A model generated the notes under the pieces. The model saw only the letters and a list, made by a program, of their open reading frames with translations, was not told the DNA's origin and made no database searches. From Rhodobacteraceae bacterium Araon29 (GTDB taxonomy: Bacteria > Pseudomonadota > Alphaproteobacteria > Rhodobacterales > Rhodobacteraceae), in contig CP046865.1 of NCBI GenBank assembly GCA_039640505.1, positions 2,657,501 through 2,721,500 on the forward strand: a stretch of DNA of 64,000 nucleotides, given 5' to 3'. The position numbers and the translations under genes were made by a program. The first letter of the stretch is position 1; each line of letters starts with the position of its first letter. Below, piece by piece: positions 1-9,332 of the stretch.

Positions 1-23
1 AACCCCAATATGAGTGTGTATTT

Positions 24-890
24 ATGGATTATGCAAGCCTTGATGATTTTTTTAAATCAGGAAAACATCACCTTCAGAAAGGTCCAATTGCCCTGATTTT
101 TGCTGAGGACGAAGTAGAGCTTGCTTCTACTATTTTACACCATTCAAAATTAGGTTTCACTAAAATCATTATTTTCACCAAGGCTATGCCCACACTGCCT
201 TCAGAGTTTAAAAACAATTTAGTTTCAGTCTATGTTGACCTGTTTAATTCACCAGAAGTCAGTGTTATAATTAATAAAATCAATACCTTAGCGTCAAGCC
301 AATGGGTCTATTTTTGTTACAATGCAGAGTACCTCTTTTTTCCATTTTGCGAAACCCGCTCGGTTGCAGAATTATTGAATTTTCATAGCGAAGAACGTCG
401 AGAGGCCATGCTCACTTTTGTTGTGGATCTCTACACGAAAGATTTCACAAACACGGCGGAAGCGACTTCAACAGATAATGCATACCTTGACGAGGCGGGT
501 TATTTTGCGATGGCGCGTTCTGACCCGCAAACCCATCGCGCTATGGATCGTCAACTAGATTTTTTCGGAGGCCTGCGTTGGCGCTTTGAGGAATATGTTC
601 CCTATGAGAAAAGGAAAATCGATCGAATTTCAATTTTCAAAGCCGGTAAGGGGATTAACATATCCCAAAATTACACCTTCAATAACCAAGAATATAATAC
701 CTATGCTTGCCCCTGGCACAATAATCTAACCGCAGCAGTCGTTTCGTTTCGCGCAGCCAAAGCTTTGATGAGCAACCCAGACTCTAAATCAGAGATTAAA
801 GATCTGTCATGGGAGCATTCAACACACTTCAAGTGGCATTCCAGCCAACTGCTTGACTTGGGCTTGATCGAACCAGGTCAGTGGTTTTGA
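24..890 (+). CDS. Glycosyltransferase-like protein of a roseobacter family
   Basis: A 288-residue protein. From memory it matches a family in roseobacters usually labelled glycosyltransferase family 2. Features I associate with that family are an N-terminal segment LDDFF, the acidic motif AEDEVELA near residue 28, a central block with NFHSEERRE, the segment GGLRWRFEEYVPYEKRK near residue 185, and the closing blocks EYNTYACPWHNNLTAA and DLGLIEPGQWF. No signal peptide or membrane helix is visible. The frame stays open upstream to the window edge, so an earlier start cannot be excluded, but ATG at 24 gives the length and N-terminus I expect. It converges on fabI with 21 bases between them. The acceptor and donor are unknown. 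Confidence 0.6.
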   Translation: MDYASLDDFFKSGKHHLQKGPIALIFAEDEVELASTILHHSKLGFTKIIIFTKAMPTLPSEFKNNLVSVYVDLFNSPEVSVIINKINTLASSQWVYFCYNAEYLFFPFCETRSVAELLNFHSEERREAMLTFVVDLYTKDFTNTAEATSTDNAYLDEAGYFAMARSDPQTHRAMDRQLDFFGGLRWRFEEYVPYEKRKIDRISIFKAGKGINISQNYTFNNQEYNTYACPWHNNLTAAVVSFRAAKALMSNPDSKSEIKDLSWEHSTHFKWHSSQLLDLGLIEPGQWF

Positions 891-911
891 AGCTGCGCAG
901 AATATCGCACT

Positions 912-1703
912 TTAAAGATTGTCTGCTTGCGGCATTCCCAAAATATGGACTCCACCGTCGACTCGGATGATTTCACCAGTAGTAAATGCACCTGCTTCTG
1001 ACGCAAGATAAACAGCCGTACCGCCGACCGCTTCAAGCGTTGCGTTTGATCCCAAAGGCGCATTTTGATCAGTAAACTTATATGTCTTGCGCGCTCCACC
1101 AATCGCGGCACCGGCTAATGTTTTCATTGGTCCAGGAGAGATTGCATTGACCCGAATTCCATCCCGGCCCAAGTCATTGGCTAGATATCTCGTGGTCGCT
1201 TCAAGAGCGGCTTTGGCGACTCCCATCACATTGTAAAACGGTGTCACCCGGTTTGAACCTTGATAGCTTAGTGTCAGTAAAGTGCCTCCGTTTTCCTGCA
1301 TCAGCGGATAGGCCCGCCTGGCCACCTCGACAAAGGAATACGCAGAAATATCTAGAGAGTTTTTGAAGTTTTCCCGACTGGTGTTGATGAAACGACCGGT
1401 CAATTCGCTTTTGTCCGAATAGGCAATGGCATGCACCAAAAAATCAATTGTGGGCCAGCGGTCGGCTAGTTGATCAAAAGCAGTCTCCAGCGAAACGTCG
1501 TCCGTCACATCGACATCCACCATGAAATCTGATCCAACTGAAGCGGCCAGTGGCGCAAGCCGCTTGCCAAAGGCTTCGCCTTGGTATGTAAATGCCAACT
1601 CAGCGCCTGCTTCATGCATAGATTTTGCAATTCCCCAAGCGATTGAGCGTTCGTTGGCAACCCCCATAATCAAACCGCGTTTGCCTGATAACTGTCCAGT
1701 CAT
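912..1703 (-). CDS. fabI: Enoyl-[acyl-carrier-protein] reductase (NADH), FabI
   Basis: Reduces trans-2-enoyl-ACP in the last step of each type II fatty-acid elongation round. The 263 residues form a short-chain dehydrogenase fold with a FabI-type cofactor loop (GVANERSIAWGIAK, residues 14-27). The FabI active-site pattern is Tyr147, Tyr157 and Lys164 in SYQGSNRVTPFYNVMGVAK. The C-terminus GEIIRVDGG is typical. The gene lies 18 bases after fabB on the same strand and fabA is upstream of that, so fabA-fabB-fabI read as one leftward operon. It is also the usual target of triclosan-type inhibitors in this family. Confidence 0.96.
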   Translation of the reverse strand: MTGQLSGKRGLIMGVANERSIAWGIAKSMHEAGAELAFTYQGEAFGKRLAPLAASVGSDFMVDVDVTDDVSLETAFDQLADRWPTIDFLVHAIAYSDKSELTGRFINTSRENFKNSLDISAYSFVEVARRAYPLMQENGGTLLTLSYQGSNRVTPFYNVMGVAKAALEATTRYLANDLGRDGIRVNAISPGPMKTLAGAAIGGARKTYKFTDQNAPLGSNATLEAVGGTAVYLASEAGAFTTGEIIRVDGGVHILGMPQADNL

Positions 1704-1721
1704 GGTTCAATTTTCCTTTGA

Positions 1722-2951
1722 TTATCCCTGGTATTTTGACAGCAACATTGATCCGTTGGTGCCTCCAAAGCCAAAACTATTTGTCATAACCGTATCTAAA
1801 TTGGCTTTTTCAACCAAGCTGGTCGCAATTTCTGAAGGCTGCAAGGCTGGGTCCAAATTTTCGACATTAATCGAGGGTGCAATGAAATCATGCTCGAGCA
1901 TCAAAAGACAATAAATTGCTTCCTGTGCTCCGGTTGCCCCTTGACTATGACCGGTCATTGACTTGGTGGAACTGACCAATGGCACGTTGCCCTCGTAAAA
2001 AACACGTCGAACTGCCTCTATCTCGCCGACATCTCCAACTGGGGTCGATGTGCCGTGGGCATTAATATAGCCAACTTGACGCCCATTGGGCAGGCTGCTC
2101 AAGGCTGCGCGCATCGCGCGCTCGCCACCTTCACCAGAAGGGGCAACCATATCATGGCCATCCGAGGTTGCACCATATCCGGTCACTTCTGCATAGATTT
2201 TAGCGCCGCGCGCTTTTGCATGCTCTAGGTCTTCAAGCACAATAATGCCGCCCCCACCGGAAATCACAAATCCATCACGGTCCCTGTCAAATGCCCGAGA
2301 GGCACGCTCTGGCGTATCATTATATTTGCTCGACATTGCGCCCATAGCATCGAATAAACAGGACAGGGTCCAATCCAATTCTTCTCCACCGCCTGCAAAC
2401 ATCACATCCTGTTTGCCTAACATTATCTGTTCCGCTGCATTGCCAATGCAATGCAGGGATGTGGAGCAGGCTGAGGTAATCGAATAATTGATACCTTTGA
2501 TTTTATGGGCTGTCGAAAGGTTTGCTGAAATCGTGGAGGACATGCATTTCGGCACTGCAAAAGGTCCAATGCGTTTCGGGGCGCCCGATTTTAGGACAAC
2601 TTGATGCGCGGCCAGCATTGCGCTTGTTGATGGCCCGCCAGAACCGGCAACCAATCCAGTACGGGGATTGGAAACATCGCTTTCCTCCAAACCAGCATCG
2701 GCAATTGCTTGTTGCATAGACAGAAAAGCATAGGCTGCGCCCGGTCCCATGAACCGTAAGACCCGCTTGTCAACATGCTCACGTATATCTAGATCAACCG
2801 ACCCTGCAACCTGACTGCGAAAGCCATGCTCTTGCATGTCTGCATTGGCAGTAATGCCAGACTTTCCCGCCTTGAGGCTGGCAAGTACTTCTGTCGCATT
2901 ATTTCCGATAGAGGAAACAACCCCTAGTCCAGTGATGACCACTCGGCGCAT
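1722..2951 (-). CDS. fabB: 3-oxoacyl-[acyl-carrier-protein] synthase I, FabB
   Basis: Condensing enzyme that elongates acyl-ACP with malonyl-ACP; the FabB type also carries the cis-3-enoyl intermediate made by FabA into unsaturated fatty acids. The 409-residue thiolase-fold protein shows the nucleophile Cys162 in [11 protein letters not shown], His299 in [11 protein letters not shown] and His335 in [12 protein letters not shown], which is the Cys-His-His triad. Length matches FabB of E. coli. The gene sits 33 bases downstream of fabA on the same strand. Adjacency to fabA and the triad favour FabB over FabF. Confidence 0.95.
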   Translation of the reverse strand: MRRVVITGLGVVSSIGNNATEVLASLKAGKSGITANADMQEHGFRSQVAGSVDLDIREHVDKRVLRFMGPGAAYAFLSMQQAIADAGLEESDVSNPRTGLVAGSGGPSTSAMLAAHQVVLKSGAPKRIGPFAVPKCMSSTISANLSTAHKIKGINYSITSACSTSLHCIGNAAEQIMLGKQDVMFAGGGEELDWTLSCLFDAMGAMSSKYNDTPERASRAFDRDRDGFVISGGGGIIVLEDLEHAKARGAKIYAEVTGYGATSDGHDMVAPSGEGGERAMRAALSSLPNGRQVGYINAHGTSTPVGDVGEIEAVRRVFYEGNVPLVSSTKSMTGHSQGATGAQEAIYCLLMLEHDFIAPSINVENLDPALQPSEIATSLVEKANLDTVMTNSFGFGGTNGSMLLSKYQG

Positions 2952-2984
2952 TGGCGCACTCCTTAAAATATAAAAAGGTCTGAC

Positions 2985-3494
2985 TTAGCTTTCCGACAAA
3001 GCCACCTTCATGTCTTTGACTTGATAAATGGTTTCACCATCGGCCTCAACCCGGCCATCTGCTACACCCATGGTCAACCTGCGGGTTTGAATGGCTTTTG
3101 AAAAATGAACAAAATACTTTAGCATCTTGCGATCTGGCCGGACCATACCTGTGAGTTTCACCTCGCCGACGCCCAAAGCATATCCACGGCCCTTCCAACC
3201 CCGCCAACCGAGATTAAATCCAGTCAACTGCCATAGTCCATCTAGGCCCAAGCACCCCGGCATAATTGGATTGCCGGGAAAATGGCAGTCAAAAAACCAA
3301 AGATCGGGGGTTAGATCAAACTCGGCAATAACATGGCCTTTCCCATGGTCCCCGCCATCCTGGCTAATTTCTGTGATGCGATCCATCATCAACATTGGGG
3401 GTTCTGGAAGCTGCGCATTTCCGGGGCCAAATAATTCCCCCCTTGCACATTTCAGCAAGTCTTCTTTATCAAAACTGGTGGGAAAATTAGCCAT
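2985..3494 (-). CDS. fabA: 3-hydroxydecanoyl-ACP dehydratase/isomerase, FabA
   Basis: Bifunctional enzyme that dehydrates 3-hydroxydecanoyl-ACP and isomerises trans-2 to cis-3-decenoyl-ACP, the branch point of anaerobic-type unsaturated fatty-acid synthesis. The 169-residue single hotdog domain carries the catalytic His71 in [15 protein letters not shown] and the matching Asp85. Length equals that of known FabA proteins. It heads the leftward fabA-fabB-fabI set. The 169-base region between it and the divergent irr gene must hold both promoters. Confidence 0.95.
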   Translation of the reverse strand: MANFPTSFDKEDLLKCARGELFGPGNAQLPEPPMLMMDRITEISQDGGDHGKGHVIAEFDLTPDLWFFDCHFPGNPIMPGCLGLDGLWQLTGFNLGWRGWKGRGYALGVGEVKLTGMVRPDRKMLKYFVHFSKAIQTRRLTMGVADGRVEADGETIYQVKDMKVALSES

Positions 3495-3663
3495 TCAGGC
3501 GCTCTCCTTCAACACAAGCAACATGAAATTCGTTATTCTCTATCATTGAGGCCAACAGGCATGCAAGCCTCGCAGACGACCGTTGCGACAATAAGCGATA
3601 AAAAAACATTGGAATTCTTTCATAATCATCGATAAACTGCAATCCTCGCAATCAGGAAACGCC

Positions 3664-4086
3664 ATGACTTCAGCCTCAATCCTAAAAGCAAGCCGCTGGC
3701 TCTCGAAAGCCAACCTACGCCCAACCCGCCAAAGGTTAGCTCTTGCAGAAGCGCTTATTGGAGATGGAAATCATCGCCATGTGACGGCAGAAAGCCTATT
3801 TGAAAATGTCCAGCACCTGGGCAACAAGGTCTCTTTGGCCACCGTTTACAATACTTTGCGGGTTTTTTGTGACAGCGGATTGATGCAAGAAGTGACAGTA
3901 GACGGATCGAAAAGCTATTTTGACACAAACACCCATGACCATCCGCATTTTTACTGGGAAGATGACGGTAAGCTCACCGATGCTCCCGCTGATCAGCTAA
4001 AAATCAAAGAAATTCCACTGGCTCCCGAAGGCGCTGAGATCAGCTCAGTAGATGTCATCATTCGGTTACGTAAAAAAACAAAATAA
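3664..4086 (+). CDS. irr: Iron-response transcriptional regulator Irr (Fur superfamily)
   Basis: A 140-residue Fur-family regulator. In alphaproteobacteria Irr responds to haem and iron status and controls haem synthesis and iron use. The N-terminal winged-helix (residues 15-85) contains LRPTRQRLALAEALIGD and VSLATVYNTLRVF. The dimerisation half carries HDHPHFYWED, the histidine cluster of Irr proteins. The Cys-Pro haem regulatory motif known from Bradyrhizobium Irr is absent, as in other Rhodobacterales. Divergent linkage to fabA is a pattern I associate with this order. The quinone reductase follows after 18 bases and may be cotranscribed. Confidence 0.88.
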   Translation: MTSASILKASRWLSKANLRPTRQRLALAEALIGDGNHRHVTAESLFENVQHLGNKVSLATVYNTLRVFCDSGLMQEVTVDGSKSYFDTNTHDHPHFYWEDDGKLTDAPADQLKIKEIPLAPEGAEISSVDVIIRLRKKTK

Positions 4087-4104
4087 GAAATTCAAAAGGT
4101 TAAC

Positions 4105-5088
4105 ATGCGTACAATTGTTTATCGCCGGTTTGGTCCAGCGAGCCAGGTCCTGACGCTAGAACAATGTCCAACCCCGTCGCCGCAAACTGGCGAAGTATTG
4201 GTCAGAATTGAGCTGTCAGGAGCAAACCCCTCTGACGTTAAATCACGCGCTGGTATCCGGCCCGGTGTCACCAAGCCTGCATATGATTTGGTCATCCCAC
4301 ATTCCGACGGCGCTGGTACCATCGAAGCTGTGGGCGCGGGGGTGGATGAAAACCGCGTGGGGGAGCGGGTTTGGGTCTGGAACGGGCAATGGGGGCGGGC
4401 TTTTGGGACTGCTGCGGAATATATCGCCCTGCCTGCAGAGCAAGCGGTTCAAATGCCTGAAAACATGACTTTTGAAAGCGGCGCAACCTTGGGCATCCCC
4501 GGACTGACCGCTGCGCATTGTGTTTTTGGCGGGGGTGACGTCAAACACCAGACCGTTTTAATCTCGGGCGGCGCTGGCTCGGTGGCGCATAATGCGATTC
4601 AATTGGCAAAATGGGGCGGCGCGCGCGTGATTGCAACCGCATCCCCGGGCGGCTTTGATCGTGTCAAAGAAGCAGGCGCGGATCATGTGCTTGATTACCG
4701 CGCACCCGATCTTGCCAAGCAGATTTCTGCTATTGAACCCAATGGCATAGACCGCGCGGTCGAGGTGGAATTTGGCCTAAATGCCGAACTTTTGGGGCGC
4801 GTTATGCGGCCCTCAGGCACCATTGCCGCTTATGGATCAGCACTTGAAATGAACCCTGTTTTTCCCTTTGGGCCGTATTTGTTTAAAGCCATCACTGTGG
4901 ATATCGTTCTGGTCTATATTCTAGAGCCCTCGCAGCGTGCAAATGCGATCAACAAGCTGCATGATGCCTTTGCTGATGGAGCATTAAATCCGGCAGTGCA
5001 CGAGATTTATCCACTTCAGGACTGTGTCAAAGCCCATGAACAGATCGAGCGCGGCGGCCGCAGCGGGGCGGTTTTACTGGCCCCCTAA
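4105..5088 (+). CDS. NADPH:quinone reductase, zeta-crystallin-like MDR
   Basis: A 327-residue zinc-free medium-chain dehydrogenase/reductase. It begins with the family-typical MRTIVYRRFGPASQVL, has a GroES-like N-terminal domain with GANPSDVKSRAG near residue 38, and a Rossmann domain with the nucleotide loop SGGAGSVAHNAIQLAKWGG near residue 155. No cysteine ligands for structural or catalytic zinc are present. The family reduces quinones or enones with NADPH. A Shine-Dalgarno-like AAAGG lies just ahead of the ATG. The substrate is not deducible. It follows irr by 18 bases, so iron-linked expression is possible. Confidence 0.82.
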   Translation: MRTIVYRRFGPASQVLTLEQCPTPSPQTGEVLVRIELSGANPSDVKSRAGIRPGVTKPAYDLVIPHSDGAGTIEAVGAGVDENRVGERVWVWNGQWGRAFGTAAEYIALPAEQAVQMPENMTFESGATLGIPGLTAAHCVFGGGDVKHQTVLISGGAGSVAHNAIQLAKWGGARVIATASPGGFDRVKEAGADHVLDYRAPDLAKQISAIEPNGIDRAVEVEFGLNAELLGRVMRPSGTIAAYGSALEMNPVFPFGPYLFKAITVDIVLVYILEPSQRANAINKLHDAFADGALNPAVHEIYPLQDCVKAHEQIERGGRSGAVLLAP

Positions 5089-5173
5089 ACTGGCAAAATG
5101 CCACATCTGTTTTACGTCGGTATCGCGGTGGTATCGCGGTGGTGCACAATCCAGCTGTTAAAACCCGGTCAAT

Positions 5174-6460
5174 CTAGCCAAATGGTGTCAAAACAAAACT
5201 GGACGCCATCCCCAAAACTGAACAAAGGCCAAGCGTCAATAAAACGCTTCTTTTCATCACAAGCAGCAAAACGGCTGCTATCCCCGCAAGCGCCAATGCC
5301 CAAACATCAAGCGTGCTCAGATCTGGCCACCAAACGGTCACCGGCCCCAGCCCATGCCTTTGCACATCGGCAAAAAGCACATGCAGCGCAAACCAGATCG
5401 ACAGGTTCAAAATCACCCCGACTACAGCGGCCGATATGGCCGCAAGCGCCGCGCTCAAGCGGCGTTTGGATGCAATCCATTCGATATAGGGCGCGCCGGT
5501 AAACACCCACAAAAAGCAGGGTGCAAAGGTCGCCCAAAGCGTCATCCCCGCAGCGGCCAGCCCGGCCCCCAAATCAAGTCCACCACTGGCCCGCGCACCG
5601 GCAAGAAAGCCAACAAACTCGGTCACTAAAATCAACGGTCCGGGGGTTGTTTCTGCCAACCCCAGACCATCCATCATTTCTGTGGCGCTCAACCAGTGCT
5701 TTGCCTCCACCGCATCCTGCGCCATATAGGCAAGCACCGCATAAGCTCCGCCAAAAGTTACGGTCGCCAGTTTTGAAAAAAAGATGCCTATCTCGGCCAA
5801 AACGCCGCTTTCGGCAAAATGCGCAACCACCAAGATCGGCGCCCACCAAATCAAAAGCCAGATCAGGATGGTGGCCAGACTGCGCAAGGGCGACACATCG
5901 ACTTTGGCATCACGGTTCGGGCTGTGCTCTAAGCTGGCAAACCAAAACCCATAGATACCAGCCACAAGGATGACCAATGGAAACGGCAGGCTCAGGCAAA
6001 ACAAACTAAAAAAAGACAGACCGGCAATCAGCCAATGGCGCGTTTGGGTCAGGCTGCGCTTTGTCACCCGTAGCAAGGCTTCAAGAACAATCACCAGAAC
6101 CGCCGCCTTGATGCCCAAAAACAGCGCTTGCAACCAAGGCACATCGCCATAGAGCAGATAAATCGCTGCCAGCGCCAAAATAACCGCTGCCCCGGGCAGC
6201 ACGAAAAGTAAACCAGCCGCTAAGCCGCCGCGAATACCATGTAGCCGCCACCCCGAATAAGTGGCCAGTTGCATCGCTTCAGGTCCAGGAAGCAGCATAC
6301 AGAATGCCAGCGCGTTGAGATATTCGCGCTCACGCATCCATTTCTGCTCATCCACAATGACGCGGTGCATCAAGGCAATTTGCGCAGCTGGGCCGCCAAA
6401 GGACAGCATCCCGATCCGTGCCCAGATCGGCAAAGTTTGCATCAAGCTTGGCTGTGGCAT
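5174..6460 (-). CDS. chrA: Chromate transporter, ChrA (CHR) family
   Basis: A 428-residue inner-membrane protein with about ten to twelve hydrophobic segments in two homologous halves, the long-chain form of the CHR family. Each half shows the family signature: FGGPAAQIALMH then LPGPEAMQLATYSGWR in the first, and FGGAYAVLAYMAQ then GLAETTPGPLILVTEF in the second. Characterised relatives export chromate, although many environmental homologues have never been tested. The gene stands alone, convergent with the quinone reductase and divergent from the dehalogenase gene. The 11-base unit GGTATCGCGGT is repeated twice at 5119-5140, just beyond its stop. Confidence 0.88.
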   Translation of the reverse strand: MPQPSLMQTLPIWARIGMLSFGGPAAQIALMHRVIVDEQKWMREREYLNALAFCMLLPGPEAMQLATYSGWRLHGIRGGLAAGLLFVLPGAAVILALAAIYLLYGDVPWLQALFLGIKAAVLVIVLEALLRVTKRSLTQTRHWLIAGLSFFSLFCLSLPFPLVILVAGIYGFWFASLEHSPNRDAKVDVSPLRSLATILIWLLIWWAPILVVAHFAESGVLAEIGIFFSKLATVTFGGAYAVLAYMAQDAVEAKHWLSATEMMDGLGLAETTPGPLILVTEFVGFLAGARASGGLDLGAGLAAAGMTLWATFAPCFLWVFTGAPYIEWIASKRRLSAALAAISAAVVGVILNLSIWFALHVLFADVQRHGLGPVTVWWPDLSTLDVWALALAGIAAVLLLVMKRSVLLTLGLCSVLGMASSFVLTPFG

Positions 6461-6707
6461 AAAACCCCGCGGCGCGTTAAACTATTCACCTCATGCATGG
6501 CATCCCATGCCTGTCAGAGCAAGGCAGCACATGACAGCCGAGCCAAAATATTGCGACCGCCAAGAAATTTCATCTATTTACAACATCTTTGCGCTGCTCA
6601 GGCATTTACGGACTCTTACCACTTGCAAATCATCTTAAAGAATAAATAGTAATTTTTGCTTTTCCAAGAGCCTTTCGCATGGCAGATTGCACCAAAAGGA
6701 TCAAAAG

Positions 6708-7397
6708 ATGGCCATAACAACTTGCGTTTTTGATGCTTATGGAACCCTTTTTGATGTGGCTGCCGCTGCCCGCATTGTGGCGGCGGAACCCGGCCGCAGT
6801 GAATTTGCAACCCAATGGCCGAAACTGGCCGAAATTTGGCGCGCCAAACAGCTGCAATATACATGGCTCCGGGCGATCACAGACGAGCATACCGATTTCT
6901 GGACTGTGACCCAAAATGGTCTGGATTTTGCGCTTGATGCCCTTGGGCTTCAAAAGGATGTTGAATTGCGCGAGAGGCTTTTAAGCCTTTACTGGGAATT
7001 ACAAGCCTATGACGAGGTCCCCGAAATGCTTGCCGCGCTTAAAGCCAAAGGTTTTGCCACCGCGATTTTGTCCAACGGTTCACCGGATATGCTGGACGGT
7101 GCTGTGCGCTCTGCCGGATTAAGCGAACACTTGGATGCGGTTTTATCAGTGCAAAGCGTGGGCGTTTTCAAACCCGACAGACGAGTTTACGATCTGGTGG
7201 GCTCGCATTTTGGCTGCACCAAAGACCAAGTGCTTTTTGTCTCATCCAACGGCTGGGACGCAGCGGCCGCTAGCGGTTACGGCTTTAGTTGTGTCTGGGT
7301 CAACCGTGCCAGTGATCCAATGGACCGGCTGCCCTGGACAGCACAGCACCAGATGCAGGATTTAACCGATATTCCAAAATTGGCTGAGGCAACATGA
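6708..7397 (+). CDS. (S)-2-haloacid dehalogenase, HAD type II
   Basis: Hydrolyses (S)-2-haloalkanoic acids to (R)-2-hydroxy acids through an aspartyl ester. The 229-residue protein has every catalytic element of the L-DEX type: nucleophile Asp9 in VFDAYGTLFDV, the serine of LSNGSPDML, the lysine and tyrosine of FKPDRRVYDL, and VSSNGWDAAAA with the final Ser/Asn/Asp. I chose ATG at 6708 because AAGGA lies 7 bases upstream and the protein then starts as the family does; an in-frame TTG at 6687 would add seven residues. Its stop overlaps the next ATG (ATGA at 7394), so it is translationally coupled to the alpha/beta hydrolase. Confidence 0.9.
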   Translation: MAITTCVFDAYGTLFDVAAAARIVAAEPGRSEFATQWPKLAEIWRAKQLQYTWLRAITDEHTDFWTVTQNGLDFALDALGLQKDVELRERLLSLYWELQAYDEVPEMLAALKAKGFATAILSNGSPDMLDGAVRSAGLSEHLDAVLSVQSVGVFKPDRRVYDLVGSHFGCTKDQVLFVSSNGWDAAAASGYGFSCVWVNRASDPMDRLPWTAQHQMQDLTDIPKLAEAT

Positions 7398-8221
7398 GTA
7401 ATTTCACAACATCCGACGGTTTGTCGCTTTATTATAGCGATACCGGTAGCGGCCTGCCGATCCTCTGCCTTGCCGGGCTGACCCGATGCAGCGATGATTT
7501 TTGTTTCGTCGCCCCGCATTTGTCTGATCATCGGGTGATTATGCTCGACTACCGCGGCCGGGGACGCTCGGACTGGGCGGAAGATATCTCTACCTATAGC
7601 GTGCCGCGCGAAGCCAAGGATGCGCTCGAATTGCTCGATCATTTAGGGATCGAGCGCTGCGCCGTTTTGGGAACATCGCGTGGCGGTATGATTGCAATGT
7701 TTTTGGCGGCGACGGCAAAATCACGCCTGCTTGGGGTGGGCTTGAATGATGTTGGGCCTGAATTGGCCTCAGATGGATTGGGCGCAATTTTCGATTATCT
7801 GGGCGTCCCACCGACCGAACGTACGTGGGAAGAGGCCGCAGTTGCCCGAGCGGGGCAGATGGTTGGCTTTGATAATGTGCCGCACAAGCGGTGGCTGCAA
7901 GACGTGAAAAACCTGTTTGAGCAAACCGGTGATGGGTTGAACCTTCGGTATGATCCGCAATTACGCGAGGCGGTGCGCCATAGCTTTACACAGCCCTCAC
8001 CTGATTTATGGCCACTGTTTAACGCAACTGAAGGCTTACCGCTCTGTGTGATCCGTGGGGCTAACTCGAATCTTCTTTCCGCCCAGACTTTACAAAAAAT
8101 GTTTGAAAAACATCCAGATATGATAAAGACTGCAGTTCCAGACCGTGGTCATATTCCGTTTCTGGACGAACCGGAATCGCTTGAGGCGTTACGCCGTTGG
8201 ATAAAGGTGATGAGACAATGA
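7394..8221 (+). CDS. Alpha/beta-hydrolase fold protein
   Basis: A 275-residue serine hydrolase. The oxyanion segment LCLAGLTRCSDDF, the strand LDYRGRGRSD, the nucleophile elbow GTSRGG with Ser95, and the late His253 in DRGHIPFLDEPE make up a standard alpha/beta-hydrolase core. Both ends overlap neighbours by four bases (ATGA at 7394 and at 8218), so dehalogenase, hydrolase and threonine-dehydratase-like gene form one tightly coupled operon. Substrate unknown; esters, lactones or C-C cleavage are all open. Confidence 0.82.
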   Translation: MSNFTTSDGLSLYYSDTGSGLPILCLAGLTRCSDDFCFVAPHLSDHRVIMLDYRGRGRSDWAEDISTYSVPREAKDALELLDHLGIERCAVLGTSRGGMIAMFLAATAKSRLLGVGLNDVGPELASDGLGAIFDYLGVPPTERTWEEAAVARAGQMVGFDNVPHKRWLQDVKNLFEQTGDGLNLRYDPQLREAVRHSFTQPSPDLWPLFNATEGLPLCVIRGANSNLLSAQTLQKMFEKHPDMIKTAVPDRGHIPFLDEPESLEALRRWIKVMRQ

Positions 8222-9189
8222 ACTTAGAAATGATCCACGCCGCGGCCATTCGGCTGCTCGGGAAAGCCCGCCGGACTCCGTTGCTTCATTCCCCTTTTCT
8301 GGATGAGATTGCCGGCCGGCGGCTTTATGTCAAAGCCGAGTGCCTGCAACATACCGGCAGCTTTAAATACCGAGGCGCATTTGCCGCAATTTCCGCCCTG
8401 CCCGATGAGGTGCGCGAGAAAGGCATTTTGGCCTTTTCCTCGGGCAACCATGCGCAAGGGATTGCACTGGCCGCACAGCAGCATAATGCGCCTGCGGTCA
8501 TTGTAATGCCAAGCGACGCCCCTGAAATCAAATTAGCCAACACCCGCGCTTATGGCGCTGAAATTGTGCTCTATGATCGGGCGAATGAAAGCCGTGAGGA
8601 GATCGCCGAGGTTCTGGCCAATGAACGCGGGCTAAGATTGATCAAACCATATGACGAGCCACAAGTGATTGCCGGACAAGGTACCACTGGGCTTGAGATT
8701 GCTCAGCAGTCGCGTGATCTTGATGTTGGGGCCGCAGAAGTGCTCGTATGTTGCGGTGGCGGTGGGCTCTCTAGCGGTATTGCGTTGGCTTTATCAAAAC
8801 ACGCTCCCGACATGACCGTTCGAACCGTGGAACCCGAAGGCTTTGACGATACTGCCCGATCACTGGCAGCGGGGACCCGTGTTGCCAATGACGCAAAAAC
8901 CGGTAGCATTTGTGATGCGATCGTGACCCCAACACCGGGCGAGATTACTTTCCCAATCCTTCAAAAGCACTGCGGCGCCGGCCTGGTGGTCAGCGAAGAC
9001 GAAGCCTTGCGGGCAATGGCGATGGCGTTTGAGCGGCTGAAAATTGTCATCGAACCCGGCGGCGCAGTGGCTTTGGCTGCGGCGCTTTTTCATGGCGATA
9101 GCATCGCCTCAGACACTGTCATTGCAGTCGCTTCAGGCGGAAATGTTGAGGCCGAGATGTTTACCCGAGCCCTGCAAACCAAAGACTAA
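8218..9189 (+). CDS. Threonine dehydratase-like PLP enzyme (threonine/serine racemase fold)
   Basis: A fold-type II PLP enzyme of 323 residues. Lys50 in HTGSFKYRGA is the cofactor lysine, SSGNHAQGIALAA is the substrate loop, and CCGGGGLSSG binds the PLP phosphate. It lacks the C-terminal ACT regulatory domain of biosynthetic IlvA, so it belongs with catabolic threonine/serine dehydratases, serine racemases or the hydroxyaspartate dehydratases of this fold. ATG at 8218 was chosen because it overlaps the upstream stop as ATGA and gives the normal N-terminus. Assignment within the subfamily is uncertain. Confidence 0.82.
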   Translation: MNLEMIHAAAIRLLGKARRTPLLHSPFLDEIAGRRLYVKAECLQHTGSFKYRGAFAAISALPDEVREKGILAFSSGNHAQGIALAAQQHNAPAVIVMPSDAPEIKLANTRAYGAEIVLYDRANESREEIAEVLANERGLRLIKPYDEPQVIAGQGTTGLEIAQQSRDLDVGAAEVLVCCGGGGLSSGIALALSKHAPDMTVRTVEPEGFDDTARSLAAGTRVANDAKTGSICDAIVTPTPGEITFPILQKHCGAGLVVSEDEALRAMAMAFERLKIVIEPGGAVALAAALFHGDSIASDTVIAVASGGNVEAEMFTRALQTKD

Positions 9190-9332
9190 TCAAATCAAGC
9201 ATAATGTTGCCAAAATCCGCGGCAAATCACCTGCACTCATTGCTAAAAGCGCGCGCATGTGGCAGCAGGCGGTTTGAAAAATGGCGGTGCCAGCTTTGAA
9301 AGGCGGCCTTTAAACCCGAAAGAGACAAGACT

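Noticed and set aside
5119-5140. Tandem 11-base repeat GGTATCGCGGT
   Set aside because: Only two copies in a convergent gap; most likely replication slippage with no function.
5521-5973. Long open frames opposite chrA
   Set aside because: Antisense shadow of a clearly conserved membrane-protein gene with poor amino-acid composition.
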